This document shows positions 1 to 12,800 of a stretch of 64,000 nt of DNA, in pieces (positions within the stretch are counted from its first letter, which is position 1; every line of letters starts with the position of its first letter). The position numbers were made by a program, and so were the translations under genes. The stretch is taken from contig NC_041039.1 in the NCBI RefSeq assembly GCF_900634625.1, forward strand, positions 9,729,006 to 9,793,005. The letters run 5' to 3'. Below the pieces are notes generated by a model. It did not search any database. It saw only the letters and a list, made by a program, of their open reading frames with translations, and had not been told where the DNA came from. This DNA comes from Parambassis ranga. Lineage: Eukaryota > Chordata > Actinopteri > Ambassidae.

Positions 1-1006
1 GGCTAAAAGTGTCCTTCAGCATTTGAGGAAATTAACTTCTTAAACTGACATGTTTTCTTTTCCTGCTACTTTGCGTTTTGAACACAGACTGTGGAGAACA
101 GTCTGGCCTTTTCTGTGAGTTAACCGTTTTGCTATCAAGTGAATGGCTCTTATGGTCAAGTGGAGAATTAATCAAGGCAGCAGAACACATCAAATTTAGC
201 ACGGTTGAGACCTCTTTGACTTCAGTTTTTTAAGCAGGGATGTGCTGAGTTTAGTGGCCTTGACCTTGCCCTACCCCATAAACCCAATAAAGACATAATA
301 ATTATGATCATTGTGTTATTGTTGTGTCAGTTATTGCAGAAAAATCCTGTAAATTGTCATCTGTCTAATTTAGGAGGAACTCCTGACCTTTCTTTTTTTA
401 TTTTTTGCTTTTAAACGAACAACAAAAAGCTGTATATCATTTACAGCAATGCTCTCAGCTGGCATGCATGGGTGCTTGAATATCCATCATTTTTAATTAG
501 TTAGTTGATAAAAGTAGCATTAGGGTCATTGGTTGTGGCTGTTGTAATTCTGGTAATACTTGTGTTTGTATAACATCTTTAGATCAATCTAGAATTAGCT
601 CCTAATTAGAAATATTCTGAAGTTAAGTTTTTTCCCCACTTTGATTCTGTAATTTAGACATGTATCCATGGTTCTGCTTGTACAGCACCACTTGATACTA
701 CACTTATTAAAGCATTTATACCAGTGGTGTGGTTGAACTGCAGCCTTACCCCACCTAACCAGATACTTTGATGCCATATGACAAGCTCCATTGCCAAGGC
801 TGAAGGGGAGGTTGAGCTGCCTGCCATGAATGCTTTTTGCATGTAATGCTGTAGGACAGCTCTAAATGCCCTCTCAGTGCCTTGACATATTGTGCATCAT
901 CATTATTGGAAGAATGAATTTTAGATTCTCATGTCTTACGACATTTGTCCACATGGTTTTCTTTAAGCATGGTGTACATTATGCATTACAGTGGGTATAC
1001 ATTTAA

Positions 1007-1038
1007 AAAAGATAATGATTTATAAATCATTATCTTTT
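1007..1038. repeat. 32-bp perfect palindrome
   Basis: Positions 1007-1022 and 1023-1038 are exact reverse complements (AAAAGATAATGATTTA and its inverse) with no spacer. It is AT-rich. It may form a cruciform or be the meeting point of two inverted element ends. Confidence 0.95.
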
Positions 1039-4000
1039 AATAAACAGTTAAGACACGTATTTACTTACAGGGTACTGACGTGCATATTTATAATGTGCAG
1101 CTATTTTTCCTCCTTATTTTACTTTGCTATAGATTAGCTGATTGCCTCCAGTATTTAGCTAGATGCCCTGCTGTGAATGACTACGTGTATAAAGTCTCCT
1201 AGTTTGGGTGGGACTCGGCTTCTTTTTTTTGACCAAACTGTAATTATTGGACTTTTTGATTTGTTTGGCAGTATGGCTTTAACATCAAATCTAATCCTAG
1301 TGAGTGACTGTATTCTATTCTGATGAGATTTTCATTTTTTTTTATTAAGATGCCCAGCCTGTGACAAAGGTGCCTCAACATGAAACTGTCTGTGTGAACC
1401 AATCTCTTTTCACAAGTAATACGATACCCATCAATCAGGGCACTGCAATACAAAAGCTGAAGCCATTTAAGTTGATAATGCATTTTGTGATCTTTGGTTA
1501 CACTGAGGAAAATGCTTAAGGCCGTTTAACAGATTCATCCTTCAACACTCAAATACAATCTCTCTGACTATAATCTCCTCTCTGCATGAGTCCTGAATTG
1601 CTGAAAATACCCCAAAGATTCCTTATGGAGATAATATGATAATATGTTTAATGCACTTTGTTTTAATCTCTGTCTTTCTGTGTAAACAGATTAGTGTTTT
1701 ATGCATTGTGTACTAAAAATCTGCTGTGCATATGTAGTTTGTCTGCTTGCATACATTATGTGCAATCCTCTTTGATCATATATTAGTAAAACATCTCCAA
1801 TAGTATTTTTGTCATACATAAACCTTGCCCATTATTGCAGTAAGGTGTCAACAGGCATTTAAACAGCATACCTAATGGAAATGGAGATGTAGCAGAGGTG
1901 GCTGTTTCATTTTTTTTCTTATTTATATTTTAAAAAATGTAAATCTGCTTATTCTTAATGTACGCTATATATGCAAATCTCTCTATTCATTGGATTTTAT
2001 GGTTCTACTGCCCAGTGGTAACAAATAACACTGCTGTATAAACATAAAACATAGATATGACAAATCTGTTGGCCTGAATCTATTAAGTATTATTCTCAAC
2101 AGAGCCTCTATATAAGCATCTTTGAGTGTCCGCTCCACATTCATGGTCAGTGACACAAAAAACGCCACAGCATACAATTAGGGAAAATATTAACATTACT
2201 TCTACACTAGTGAGCAACCATTGCAATTATGTTCTATAATGATCCAAAATGTTTCAATGTAAAGTCAGAATGGGTGGACTGTAGGTGAACCATGGCAGAT
2301 AGCTCTTTGCTTGTCTTGCAGATATGCCTGTGTTGGCTTTACAGATAGCAGTTCAGCCCTAGGCGACATACATTCTCAAGATAGATGGCTCATCAAGATG
2401 ACTGACAAGTCTTGTAGAAAAGTTAATACCTGCTGAGGAGGAAAAGGCTGAAACCAGGTGTAGCATAAGTAGCAGCTTCAAACAACTCCCATCCTTACTG
2501 AAACACCACTAGAGTACTAGAGTTTTGGCTGAGAGACACTGATAATATTTCACATTCTCGTTTGTAGCAAAAGACAGTTGTTGACACTACTGAATTGCAA
2601 GAGGGATTCCCTGCCTCTACACATCTCTGCTTTTCCACACAAGGATTCCTACAGGATGGAATGGCAGCCTCTAAAGAACTTTGTTCATCATCCAGATAAC
2701 TTTGGCAGGACTAATAGTGTTTCTTCCTGAAAATTGCTGCAAAATTGGTTTTAATTGCTGGCCAAAGCAAGGATCCAACAAGTTGCATAAGTTCCAGGGA
2801 AAAAAATAGAAAACCCCCTGAATGGCCTTCTCTATATTATCCCCCACAGATTTCCCCATTAATGAGGGCTGGCAGCAAAGCAGGAAGAGACCAGGTGAAA
2901 AGACAGATAAAGGCAACTCAACATTTTTATTTTTATATGGTGTCAAATATAGCTCTTGAAAGAAAGAAATCGGAATCAGAAAAAACGTGTCAGCAGGTCA
3001 CACTTACAAATTGCATTTACATGTTACTAGACAAACTTCTGCCTGTGTTCTTAGGTCACAAGTCTGTCAGCATGAACTTTCACAGGGCCACAGGAGGGCA
3101 TGTAGTTTGCAAATTTGTTGTTGAGTCATTTTCCTGGAGGGGACAGGCCAAAGAAATTGGTTCGTAGTTTGATGATACCCACAGTTAGGTACTGTGTCTG
3201 TATCTGTGATCAGAAACGCGTCTATGCAGTGACAGCATTGCGATGAAAACTCAATAACATCAGACTGTAGACACCATTGTTATTAGATATAAAAATAATG
3301 TTTGCTTTTTTTTCATTAATGATCTTCCAATTTTACTCGGCTCAGAATCCGAATGGCGGTAAAATGTCACCATGCACACATTATGTGATCCCAAAGGAAT
3401 GCACAACTGATTAATTCTATTAGAACAATATCTACTGTTTCGGCATCAGTGCGAGCAACGGGGACAACATTTCAACACTTCCAGGCTGGTTAATGGAATA
3501 CAGCAGAATGACATTTAGAAGTCAGGTGTTGTATTCTGGGTATGTGAGAACAGCTACGTAACGTACATGATCTCAATAGAAGTATGTAGATGAGTAGCTG
3601 GTGATGGTTTAAACTGTTGGAGATGCTTAGCTTATAGGATGTCTGTGATGTGCTTTTGATAAAAGATAAGAAGCACAGCAGTGTAGTGTGTACATAAATC
3701 AAAAGACAGATAAACGATGTGAGATACTGCCAGTTCAGCAGATGACACTTGCTACTTGTTTAGACAGCACTACACCAGATACAATATTGTTAAAAGGTGG
3801 CATGTGGATTGTTTGCATGCACTTTTCCATCGTACACACACTGGGTTCTGACCAAAAAATCTGGGACTTAAAAAAATTGGCTCCCAAACCCAGAGGATAT
3901 TAAGCTGCTTCAAAGCATTGGCATTATATTTAAATTATGCTAATTAAATTAAACAAAGAACATTGCCAGACAAAGCTCAATGGTTCCCACACACCTGTTC

Positions 4001-4460
4001 AGTTTGGATGGAACATTTGGTTAATTTTGAAGCAATTTGGCTTCACAGGCATATCTGTCAATACCATTTTCTGTATTCTGAAGCATAAGACTGTAGTATA
4101 TTATTTAAATTTACAGCATTATAATAACAGAAAAGTCGACTCTTAATGATGAGGCCAGGGCTGAACAAAAGCGGGATCATGAATCACCACTAGTGATGAA
4201 TTGCAAACCAGCTAATGTGTTTTTTACCATCATTAGCATTCATCATAGCTCAGTTGAGCTAGCTCACACAGTAAAGACATATCTTTACTGTATGTCACTG
4301 CATGATTGCTTGGATATGCCTCAGTGTTCCTTAGAAATAAACCAACAACATAAAAAGCAATGAACATGTGAATCACCCTCACATCAAAATCACTGTGAAG
4401 CTGTGCTTGTTATACCAGACAGCTTGAGTTCAGTCGAAAACAAAAAACTTTTCATTTCCC

Positions 4461-4893
4461 TTACAAACCAAATCTGACCGGCCTGTTGAGTACTGCTCCA
4501 GCAATGGCCATAGATTCAAACAAGTATGGTTTGAATTTCTGCAGTATACACTCTAATTTCAATCTCTGCAAGCGTGGTTGTGCAGAATCTGCACATGCTT
4601 CACCAATCATTGTCTCTCCATCCACCCTGGCAATATCTTTCCCCAGGGAAGCTGCTTGACTCATAGCTGCAGATCCTTCTTGCCTTCTTTGCAGAATCTC
4701 CTCAGTGGTATATTCATACTGGAATGCCTTCAAGTGAGGGCGCAGATAAAATGTGGCTGAATATGTCATCATCTATTACATCTTTAACAGTTGGGATTCT
4801 TCTCTCAGGCAGCAGGAATACAGCAGCTACAGTCAGTGGCTTGTAGGTGCAGGAAGTGAGTGTAAAGCTAAGTAGCAATGATGATCGCTTCAT
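4461..4893 (-). other. Two overlapping minus-strand frames, possibly one decayed ORF
   Basis: On the minus strand an ATG at 4893 opens a 59-residue frame ending at 4714. It starts with a basic then hydrophobic segment (KRSSLLLSFTLTSC) and ends DDIFSHILSAPSLEGIPV. A second frame, open from 4772 to 4461, carries on with YEYTTEEILQRRQEGSAAMS and a balanced amino-acid composition to a stop at 4461. A single frameshift in the overlap would join them into about 150 residues. I recognise no family. It could be a decayed retrocopy, a transposon fragment or chance. Confidence 0.2.
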
Positions 4894-5365
4894 TTTAGAT
4901 TTTTATTCAGTCCTTTAACTAGTCAAATCCTTTCATAAAAGGGTTGTGTTTTTCAATATTTAATACATTTGCTCACTCATTTTTTTACTCATGGTTATAC
5001 AGGTCTGGGGTGTTTTTATTATGTGAATGTTAAGCAAGTGAAACACAAAGCCAGACTATCAAAGGCCCAACACAGAAAGGCAGTTTAGAGTCTCCAGTGA
5101 CCTTGTTGTCAGAATGTTGAACTCATTCAGTTGTGCCGTCTTCACACAAATCACCACGTTGACCCTGCGTTTAGATATGCAGTGTAATTATGCAAAAAGA
5201 TTGGAAGATGGTAACATTCCTCATTAATTGTAATTTGCTTCCTTAGGACAAACTATATTTAATTAACTGGAATGGACAATTGATTTTATTTAATAAGATG
5301 GGTGTTGTTTTCTTGTTTTGGCCATCTTCCAATTTGTTTCTAATTTCAATACTCAGGACTGGAAT

Positions 5366-5658
5366 ACACCAATCAGCCATATGTTTATGACCACTGACAG
5401 GGCAAAGTGAAAAACAATGGTTATCTTGTTGTCATGGCACCTCTCAGTGGGTGGGATATATTAGGCAGCATGTACGCATTTTATCCTCAAGTAAGAAAAA
5501 AGGGCAAGCAGAGCAATTTGAGCAGCTTTGACCAGGGCCAAATTGTGATGGCTAGAGCATCTCCAAAAGTACAGCTCTTATAGGGTGTTTCATTCATCGT
5601 GGTTTGTAGTGTTTGGGGCTGCACGGCTGCAGTCATAATGTTATGGCTGATACCAGAT
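5366..5658 (+). mobile_element. Internally deleted Tc1/mariner-like element
   Basis: The left end (5366-5400, CACCAATCAGCCAT followed by TTATGACCACTGACAG) and the right end (about 5631-5658, CATAATGTTATGGCTGAT) are imperfect inverted repeats. They match the termini of a Tc1-like family widespread in fish, whose ends I recognise from memory. The interior keeps leader sequence (GGTGGGATATATTAGGCAGC type, near 5450) and the start of the transposase reading (AGCAGCTTTGACCAGGGCCA, near 5522), then jumps to the right end. Most of the roughly 1.3-kb transposase gene is therefore missing. It cannot make transposase but keeps both termini, as a non-autonomous derivative would. Confidence 0.8.
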
Positions 5659-6572
5659 ATTGGGTTTAGTCTCAATTGAGAAGGTACAAAAAGGGGTTAA
5701 CAATCTCTGAAATGGTTGGCTTGGTATATAAACCTGAAGCTTTTCACAGATTTGAATGAATTTAATAAATTTACTGAATGACAAAAACAGTCTTTCTATT
5801 GTTAGACAGTGGAGGTTGTCTGTTAAAGCATGCTGGCAGATTCAGCGCCTTTCTTTGCATCTGTGCCAGGGCAACTGTGAAATCATCCTGCTATTAAAAT
5901 GAACCCATTCTGCATATCAACATTTTTTACTCAGCCTGAAAACGGCTCATCTTTTTGATCATGAAGATGAACTTCTAAACAAAGTGCTACTTACCTTTAA
6001 ATGTGATGCTTTCAGGTGTGCCTCAGTAATATTGCCATGCAGCAAAAACTTCCTGTGTGTGATGTGAAGCTAAATTCAAAAACTCTTAATCTAATGGAGG
6101 CTCAAATGTGGCAAATGGAGAAAAAACATTGCATTTTAAGTTAAAAGTTAGCATCTTTCAAAGCTTCAAGATAAGACATCGCATTGATCTTCAGCCTCTG
6201 TAACTTCAGCCGGTTTGTCAAGACGTTCAGAGTTTTTGACAACTGCTACAATGCCTGCTGCACATCAAACACTATTCTCAACAATGAGCAGACTGCTTAA
6301 CATTCAAATAATGTTCATCCTGGGATCTGTATGCATTTTAATCATATCTGGCTGGAAAAGACGAGACCTCTGAACAATTAGAAGTTAAAATCTTGCACTA
6401 CTGGGGTTTCTTTGCTCATTTGAAGCACTATTAGGCATCCTTTCACTGATTGTGACATTGTTAAAGTGCACGACAAGATTTCTGAACTCATACCTTAAAA
6501 AAATGTTTCACTTGGATTTTAGCCACAAAACTGGGTCAGTTTTTGAAGCTGATTTGTGGGAAGCAATAAAAA
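5659..6572. other. Spacer between two Tc1-like remnants
   Basis: No feature seen. It is not recognisable as Tc1 interior. Confidence 0.5.
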
Positions 6573-6870
6573 CACACCACTTCATGGCATCTGTATTTTT
6601 GGGCAGCAGGATAATGAAAACTGCCACTCTAAAAGAAAAATTCAAGGTGTGGACACAGCCTCCAAACTCTTCAGACTTTCAATCTAATTTCTGGGAAAAC
6701 AAGTCTGAACTGTGGAGGCCTCCCCTTTTCACATCTTCCAGGACCCTCAGATTCTCCAGCTTGGAGCCTGATAGCACAGGACATCCTCGGAGGTCTCTTG
6801 GAGTCTGTGCCACAATGAGTCAGAGCTGTTTTGCTGGCACCAACTAGAAAAAAACAAGCACAATATTTAT
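6573..6870 (+). pseudogene. Tc1-like transposase C-terminal remnant
   Basis: A frame open from 6452 to 6847 carries, from about 6573, a decayed version of the end of a Tc1-like transposase. PPNSSDFQSNFWENKSEL corresponds to the PPNSPDLNPIEHLWD region that holds the last catalytic acidic residue of the DDE triad. It is followed by a helix-rich tail ending in a match to the RAVLAAQGG-type C terminus. The family glutamate is replaced or shifted (NFWEN), and about 25 bases are missing after the match to the QQDNAPCH region. No terminal inverted repeat follows, so the copy is truncated. It lies about 0.9 kb from the deleted element of the same superfamily at 5366-5658 but need not derive from it. 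Confidence 0.75.
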
Positions 6871-9800
6871 TTTACTGTGCGCACCCAGGTTTTGACCTGG
6901 ATGCTGCTTGTATTTCTTGACAAAAAGGGCCCCTCACAGATGCAAGCTACACTGACACTCAGACAGAGACAGATATCAAAGAACACAGACTGAGACGAGA
7001 GCACGGAAAGATACTCACAGAAAAAGACAAACAGACAAATGTGTGCAGACAAACAAACCCACACAGTCAGACAAGCACTGAGCGTGACCCGTTCTGTAGG
7101 GCAGCCACTGGAGGTAGAGCAATCTGTTGAGCACCTAAGTGAAAACTAATCCTGTAAAAGTCTAGCTGTATTGTATATTATTATAATAATTGTTTCAAAG
7201 TGTTTTCATTGTGATGGTAAACTTAAGCTCTCTGCATTCTGCTCAGTCTAGTTTTGCTACGTGCTTACCGCCACATTACCTTCCTACTGCTCCTGCTGTT
7301 CACACAGCATTTCAAAGGCCCCACCTCCATCAGATGAATCAACCTGTAGGCTCTGAGTCTACATTACTCTGGGGGAAAGTTATTCCTGTCACTCTCGACG
7401 CCCTTCTGTGCTGAGCTTGGTAACTTCTAGTGGGGAGTGACGGGGTAAGAGACTGAATGACGAATGTCAGAGCTGCTCATACTCATTGAGCAAACTCTTC
7501 ACAATTTAAAATGTAGTATTTTAAAGATAAAAATAAAGATGAGTTATATTGAACTTATTGTGACAGCTGAGAGCAACTGAATGATGAAGCCCCTCATCAC
7601 CCATTCAAGTGATCACCTTTACTTCTCATAAAGAGATATCCAGTGCTCATCTTTTCAAGATGAAAATAAAATGTCTTGTAATAAAATAATGGACTTAAAA
7701 GTTATTAAAGTAAGAGCAACGTAATCAAAGACTTAGCATCTAAAACATTTAACTGCTGTGCTAAATTTAAAATATACTCTTCTGTGCTGTGCTTGTGTAT
7801 GGCCACTTAGATTAGATTGCTCTCACTCCCCGCTGGGTAGGAATGAGTTTTTTGGCTTGTGACCCACTCAGGATGGCTGTCCTCTTTTGAAACGTGACCT
7901 ACCAATCATGAATCAGTGGTCTAGCTGGAACAAGAACAGATAAAAGATGAAAGGTAACATTGAAAGCAAGTATGCATTAATCAGTGATTGAAAGGCTGAG
8001 GAGGGTCGTGACCAGGATTAAACCACCAAAGGTAATTCATGGTTTGTAGCCTCAATGCATGTGACGGTGTTAGAGGTACGATCCTGCCTGTTACAATACA
8101 CACAGTACATATTGTTCCGTATGAAATTAAAGTGGGTTTAGGTGTCTGGAATGCAGAAATGTATATTGCCAAGAGAAAGAAGAGAGATCATACCTAACAC
8201 CATCAATCTTCTTAACAAAAAACTCTTAATAACATTTCTCTGTGGGCGTTCACTGTGAGGTACAGTATGTGCTTCTCAAAACCAAGTTATTATGATGGGG
8301 GAAAAAGATATTTCAATGTGCTCTACACGGCGGGAACAGCATCTTGTTGGAGATGGGCCTTTAGCTTTGGACTTTTTAATTGTGCAGGGCTTATATCATA
8401 ATGCAGACCAAAGGTGCTGAAATGTTTCCACTTTGTGAAATAAATCCTGCAGTCTATAAATTGATAAACATCTTTATCATGCTGCCTCTGAGCTGTTTAG
8501 ATGCTGTTGTGATTCATCCTCAGGATTAGCACAGTTTCTCATCCGGCAGATACAAAGAGAGGGTTAATGTATAGTTAACGATCCCCAGTGACTCAGCTGT
8601 CCTCCACAAATGACCACAAATCATTGTTTGATAATTTAGCTGCAGCATTAAAAGATTCTGTGATCATCTGTATTTCTTCTGTTCACTTCACATCAGACTA
8701 TCAGGTTGTGAGGTCAATTTGTCATCAGTATTCCCTTTTGCTTGTAGCCCCTGACAACCCACGTCATACAAATTACACCCTCCTATGCTTCAAAGAGCAC
8801 AGTGACAAGCCCCCCTCTGACTCTTACCAACTGCCAGTATTTCTTGACTTGGATTGACACTTTAAATGAAATAACCATCGAACAAGGAGAGAAGAGACCA
8901 TCTTTGTCTTCGCTGAGGCATCTGTACTCACTGAGTGTTAGACAACAGAGCCGTGGGGTGCCTTCTTGGGTGTCGATGGAGTTTTTTTGTGGTGTGGGGG
9001 AGTAAGACACTCTGCTGAGAAATGTCACTTCTAAGATTGTGTCTGTTTTTTTATGCCAAAGATGCAAGCCTTCATGTCTTTTTAGTGCCATCGGCAGATG
9101 AGATGCTTCTGGTGTTTTTCTAGGCGTTCAATAGCAAACAGAGGAGGAGGAGGAGAATGTAAACTAGGGAACTGTGTGCCTGACAGACTAATTGGACATT
9201 AGTTGCTGTAATAATTATTTGCAATACAATGAAGAAAGATACAACTGCCCTACTGGAGTTCCTGTATTCAACAGCATGTTTCATTATAGCCTTTATGTAT
9301 CATAAAAACATTAGTTTTTCATGTAACATGGTTTGTAAATAAATAGCTTCCCTAAACACAGCATGTGTTTAACAACTCTTACTGGTTAAGACTTTAAGTC
9401 ATTTGTAAAGGAAACAATCATTTTCTTGTCACAAATACGTTTATTCTCAGATCTCGCTGTATGTGCATTATGTTTCCCGTTACTCTCTTACAAAGGTAAC
9501 AGCAGGATATTGACACCACACACTGTCATGAACAAATTCAATCTGCAGCTGACTGATTGAGCAATTTGCTCAGCGATTGAGCACAATAGGCCATCAGAGT
9601 GCAGGAATACTAATGTATATCACAAACCCAGGAGTAACAAGGAGTTGCCAGAGACAGTGTTTCATCAGTGAAGATGCTGCTGGTAAACATGGTCAGGGAG
9701 AAGGGTTGGATTTTTCCAGTAACTAATGCAATTTAAGGTGTTAGGCCTGTACTCTTTTTGTGACACTTGATCACAGATCTGGTGCTTGCAACTAAACTGA

Positions 9801-12800
9801 GAAGGAAAACAAAGAGCTCTCAGGCAGAACAGAATGTGTGGTGTTAGGCAAAGTGATATATGCCATCGCTTACAAGTGATAAGACAGCAGCTGTGTTTTT
9901 ACAGAGGTTCAGCTGAGGTGGGAAACAGGGCAGCGATAGGTGGTGGACAGTCGGTGGTGGACAGTCAGTTGTGTACTGACAGGAGGAGTAGCCAAAACTG
10001 ACGTCAGAAGTGAAATATAAATTAAAGTAGCTGTCCCAATGGACACAGGGTGTGGTAGTTGTAGGAAAATATACACAGCATTTGTTGTTTAATATATTTT
10101 ACACAGAGATTCTGTGTTTCTCTAATATGTAATGTATCCCAAAGAAACTTAACTTAAAGCTTAAATTTCATTCAGCTGTTCTTCGTAAATCCAATGAAAC
10201 AATTACTCACTGTATTTTGACATTTAAAAGTGTTTAAAAGGGAAAGTGGAATTATGCTTTAAATGTAATTAGATTCCTGTATGTAGCCAAGAGTATTTTT
10301 ATATAGGAAACCCAGTGAAAAAAAATAAGGTAGGAGGTGGGATTTCAGTGCATATGATCCCTTTTGATCTCTTCCTGAGACAAACTGAGCTCTTGTGCTG
10401 AAATTAATTCAGTATACACATACACATAAGGAAAAAATGAATTTGTTTTCTTAGTTGGAAGAAAGTCAGAAGGCACAAGTGCCTTTTTAGTTGTTCTGCA
10501 GTGTCCACAGGGAGGGTGAAGGGTTTTGATATAAATACTGAGTGGAAAAAAACAAGAAACAAGGCATCCAGAACTCAAACAGTAGAAGTTAAAATAGGTT
10601 ATTGGGCGTACACACATACCCTCTGAAGGGATGAATAATGTAAAATAGGCTGGTTAGTTGTCAAAAGAAACTCCTCATAGATTTTGGGTTACTGCGATCT
10701 GCCTCGTAAAACATGCTTTCTTTTCATCAAAAGTTCAAGGCAAGCCACCTATTTATGAGCTCCTGCTAATTTTCAACATTGCTTCTTTTATTTCTCTTGT
10801 ATTGACACTCATTTCTGATGGACAAAGTAAGAAGTAAGAGAGAATAATTTTTGTATGAAGTCTGACCTACATGACAGGAGGGAGCTCGTAAACTAGGTTA
10901 TTCTTTGATGCAGAGAAAAACTGGCTGGGCTCCATGTTATTGTATTATTAAAACAGTTTTGAGCATCTGCTGAAGTGACCAGTGACACAGAGTGGTAGGT
11001 GATGCTCCTGCCAGACATGTGTGCATATAAATAAGTGCCAAGCTGCAAACAGTTTATGTATGTATGTATGATGTATCTTGTATAGCCTGACAGAGGCGGA
11101 GTGTAAAGTTTGCGTGAGACATAAGGAAGAGGTTAAGATATGAGGTCATAACGCACTGTAAAAATAATGCATATTATTCTTAGTCATTTGTTAGCATCCT
11201 AACATATCTTTGCAACACAGGCTTTAACATCCAACACCATAACACCACAATTAAACCCTTGGGAAACAAATAACAATCATACTGTGGTCAACAATGGTGT
11301 AAACAAACCCATCAGAGAGGAAATTTCTCGTATGCTCATAATAGAATATATAGAATAAAACAGGAGTTTTACTGTCTGCTCAGTGGGGCCAGAGACACTG
11401 GGTTGTGCAGTTAATTTGACAATAATGTGGGTACACCAGGGACAACTCTAAGTCCAGGGCAGGTGGGGAGAAAAAATAATCACCTACACTCTGGCCCACC
11501 ATCACTCTTCATCAAATTAAAAGGCCAGTGTCCATGTCCTCCCTTCAGAGTACCAATCCCTCATGTCAAAACCTAACAAGTCATTTGCTGAAGGTTATTG
11601 TTATTGTATGACATTTAATCCAAGTCATGAGATTACCATAATTTTCTGACCCATCTTCTTAACCTCTAGTCACCTTTTATTGGCCAGCGCATTGAAAACC
11701 CATGTTGTACATTGCACTGAGTGTAATTCTTGTAATTGTTATGGCTGCTGAGCATTAATAGACTGTCACTGTAAGCAAGTAAACATGAGCACAAGCATGA
11801 GAGATTTTCCCAAATTACTCATGTGAATTGTTGAGTATACTGACATTAATGCTTGTTACTGTCTATTTATGTCATTGGTAGCGTGGTTAGTTTGCACAAT
11901 GTAGTAGCACACGGGCACACAACAAGCCACCAAGTGTGCAGCCATGAGTGCTGTCCTTGTGAGGAGAAGAAGTGATCAGTGATGGATACGTGGACCCTGG
12001 AGCACCTTGCTGTGTGTGAGCTGTGTGCTCCTGTCCTCCCCAAGTAATGGTGTCTCTGAGATGTGTTAACCCTTAGTGACATGTGCATGGTCAGGTGTGG
12101 CGGTTGGCAGTCGTGCTGTCAGCCAGGACACAACACATCTGTTCTGAAAATCGATTCGTTCTTTAACGCTGTAATTGCTGTAGTGGGTTGCGCTATGATT
12201 GCAGAGTTTACTGAGTCAACTTTATAACCGTCTGGCATTTGATATGATTTCAAATTTTTCAAATTTTCAGAAATTCTTTTGATGGAAACACACTAAAGCA
12301 CAAATCTATAATAATTAGTCTGGCATGCTAATAAGGCACCTATGGCTACATTTCATACTGAGAATAAAAATGTATATTGTCCATAGAATAATTAAAAACT
12401 CATGCAAACACATACAGTGTTGTTGCAAAAAAAATATATATAAAAATAAGCACCGTATATATGTATTGATTGATACAAATAAACAACCTCACTGTGACAT
12501 CTCCTCATCAAGACAGATAGAGTTACATGAGTTACATGACATCAGATGTGAATGTTGAGATTGAGGTCATGTCTTACATATGTAGAGCCTTATATGACAG
12601 TGACCCAAATCAGAAAGGAATATGTCAGTTAGAATGCTTTTCTTTGTGTCCGCTGTGGTAAACCTGATATGAGTCACCTGCAGTGTCAACACTGCCTTCA
12701 ACATAAAAATTTGAACAGGTTGAAAAGTTTTATGTCCTATAAACACGGCTGCAGCCAGGAGCATTGTGTAGACTCCTAAGCATTGTGTAATAACCTTGGG

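Larger units (their letters stand above)
1..5365. other. Gene desert, distal upstream
   Basis: Apart from the 32-bp palindrome and the frame pair at 4461-4893, I see only AT-rich sequence with short unrelated frames. The two overlapping frames at 2671-3167 on opposite strands match nothing I know. Confidence 0.6.

Noticed and set aside
2671..3167. Frames of 91 and 140 codons on opposite strands
   Set aside because: They overlap each other, match no family I know, and the plus-strand one does not start with ATG.
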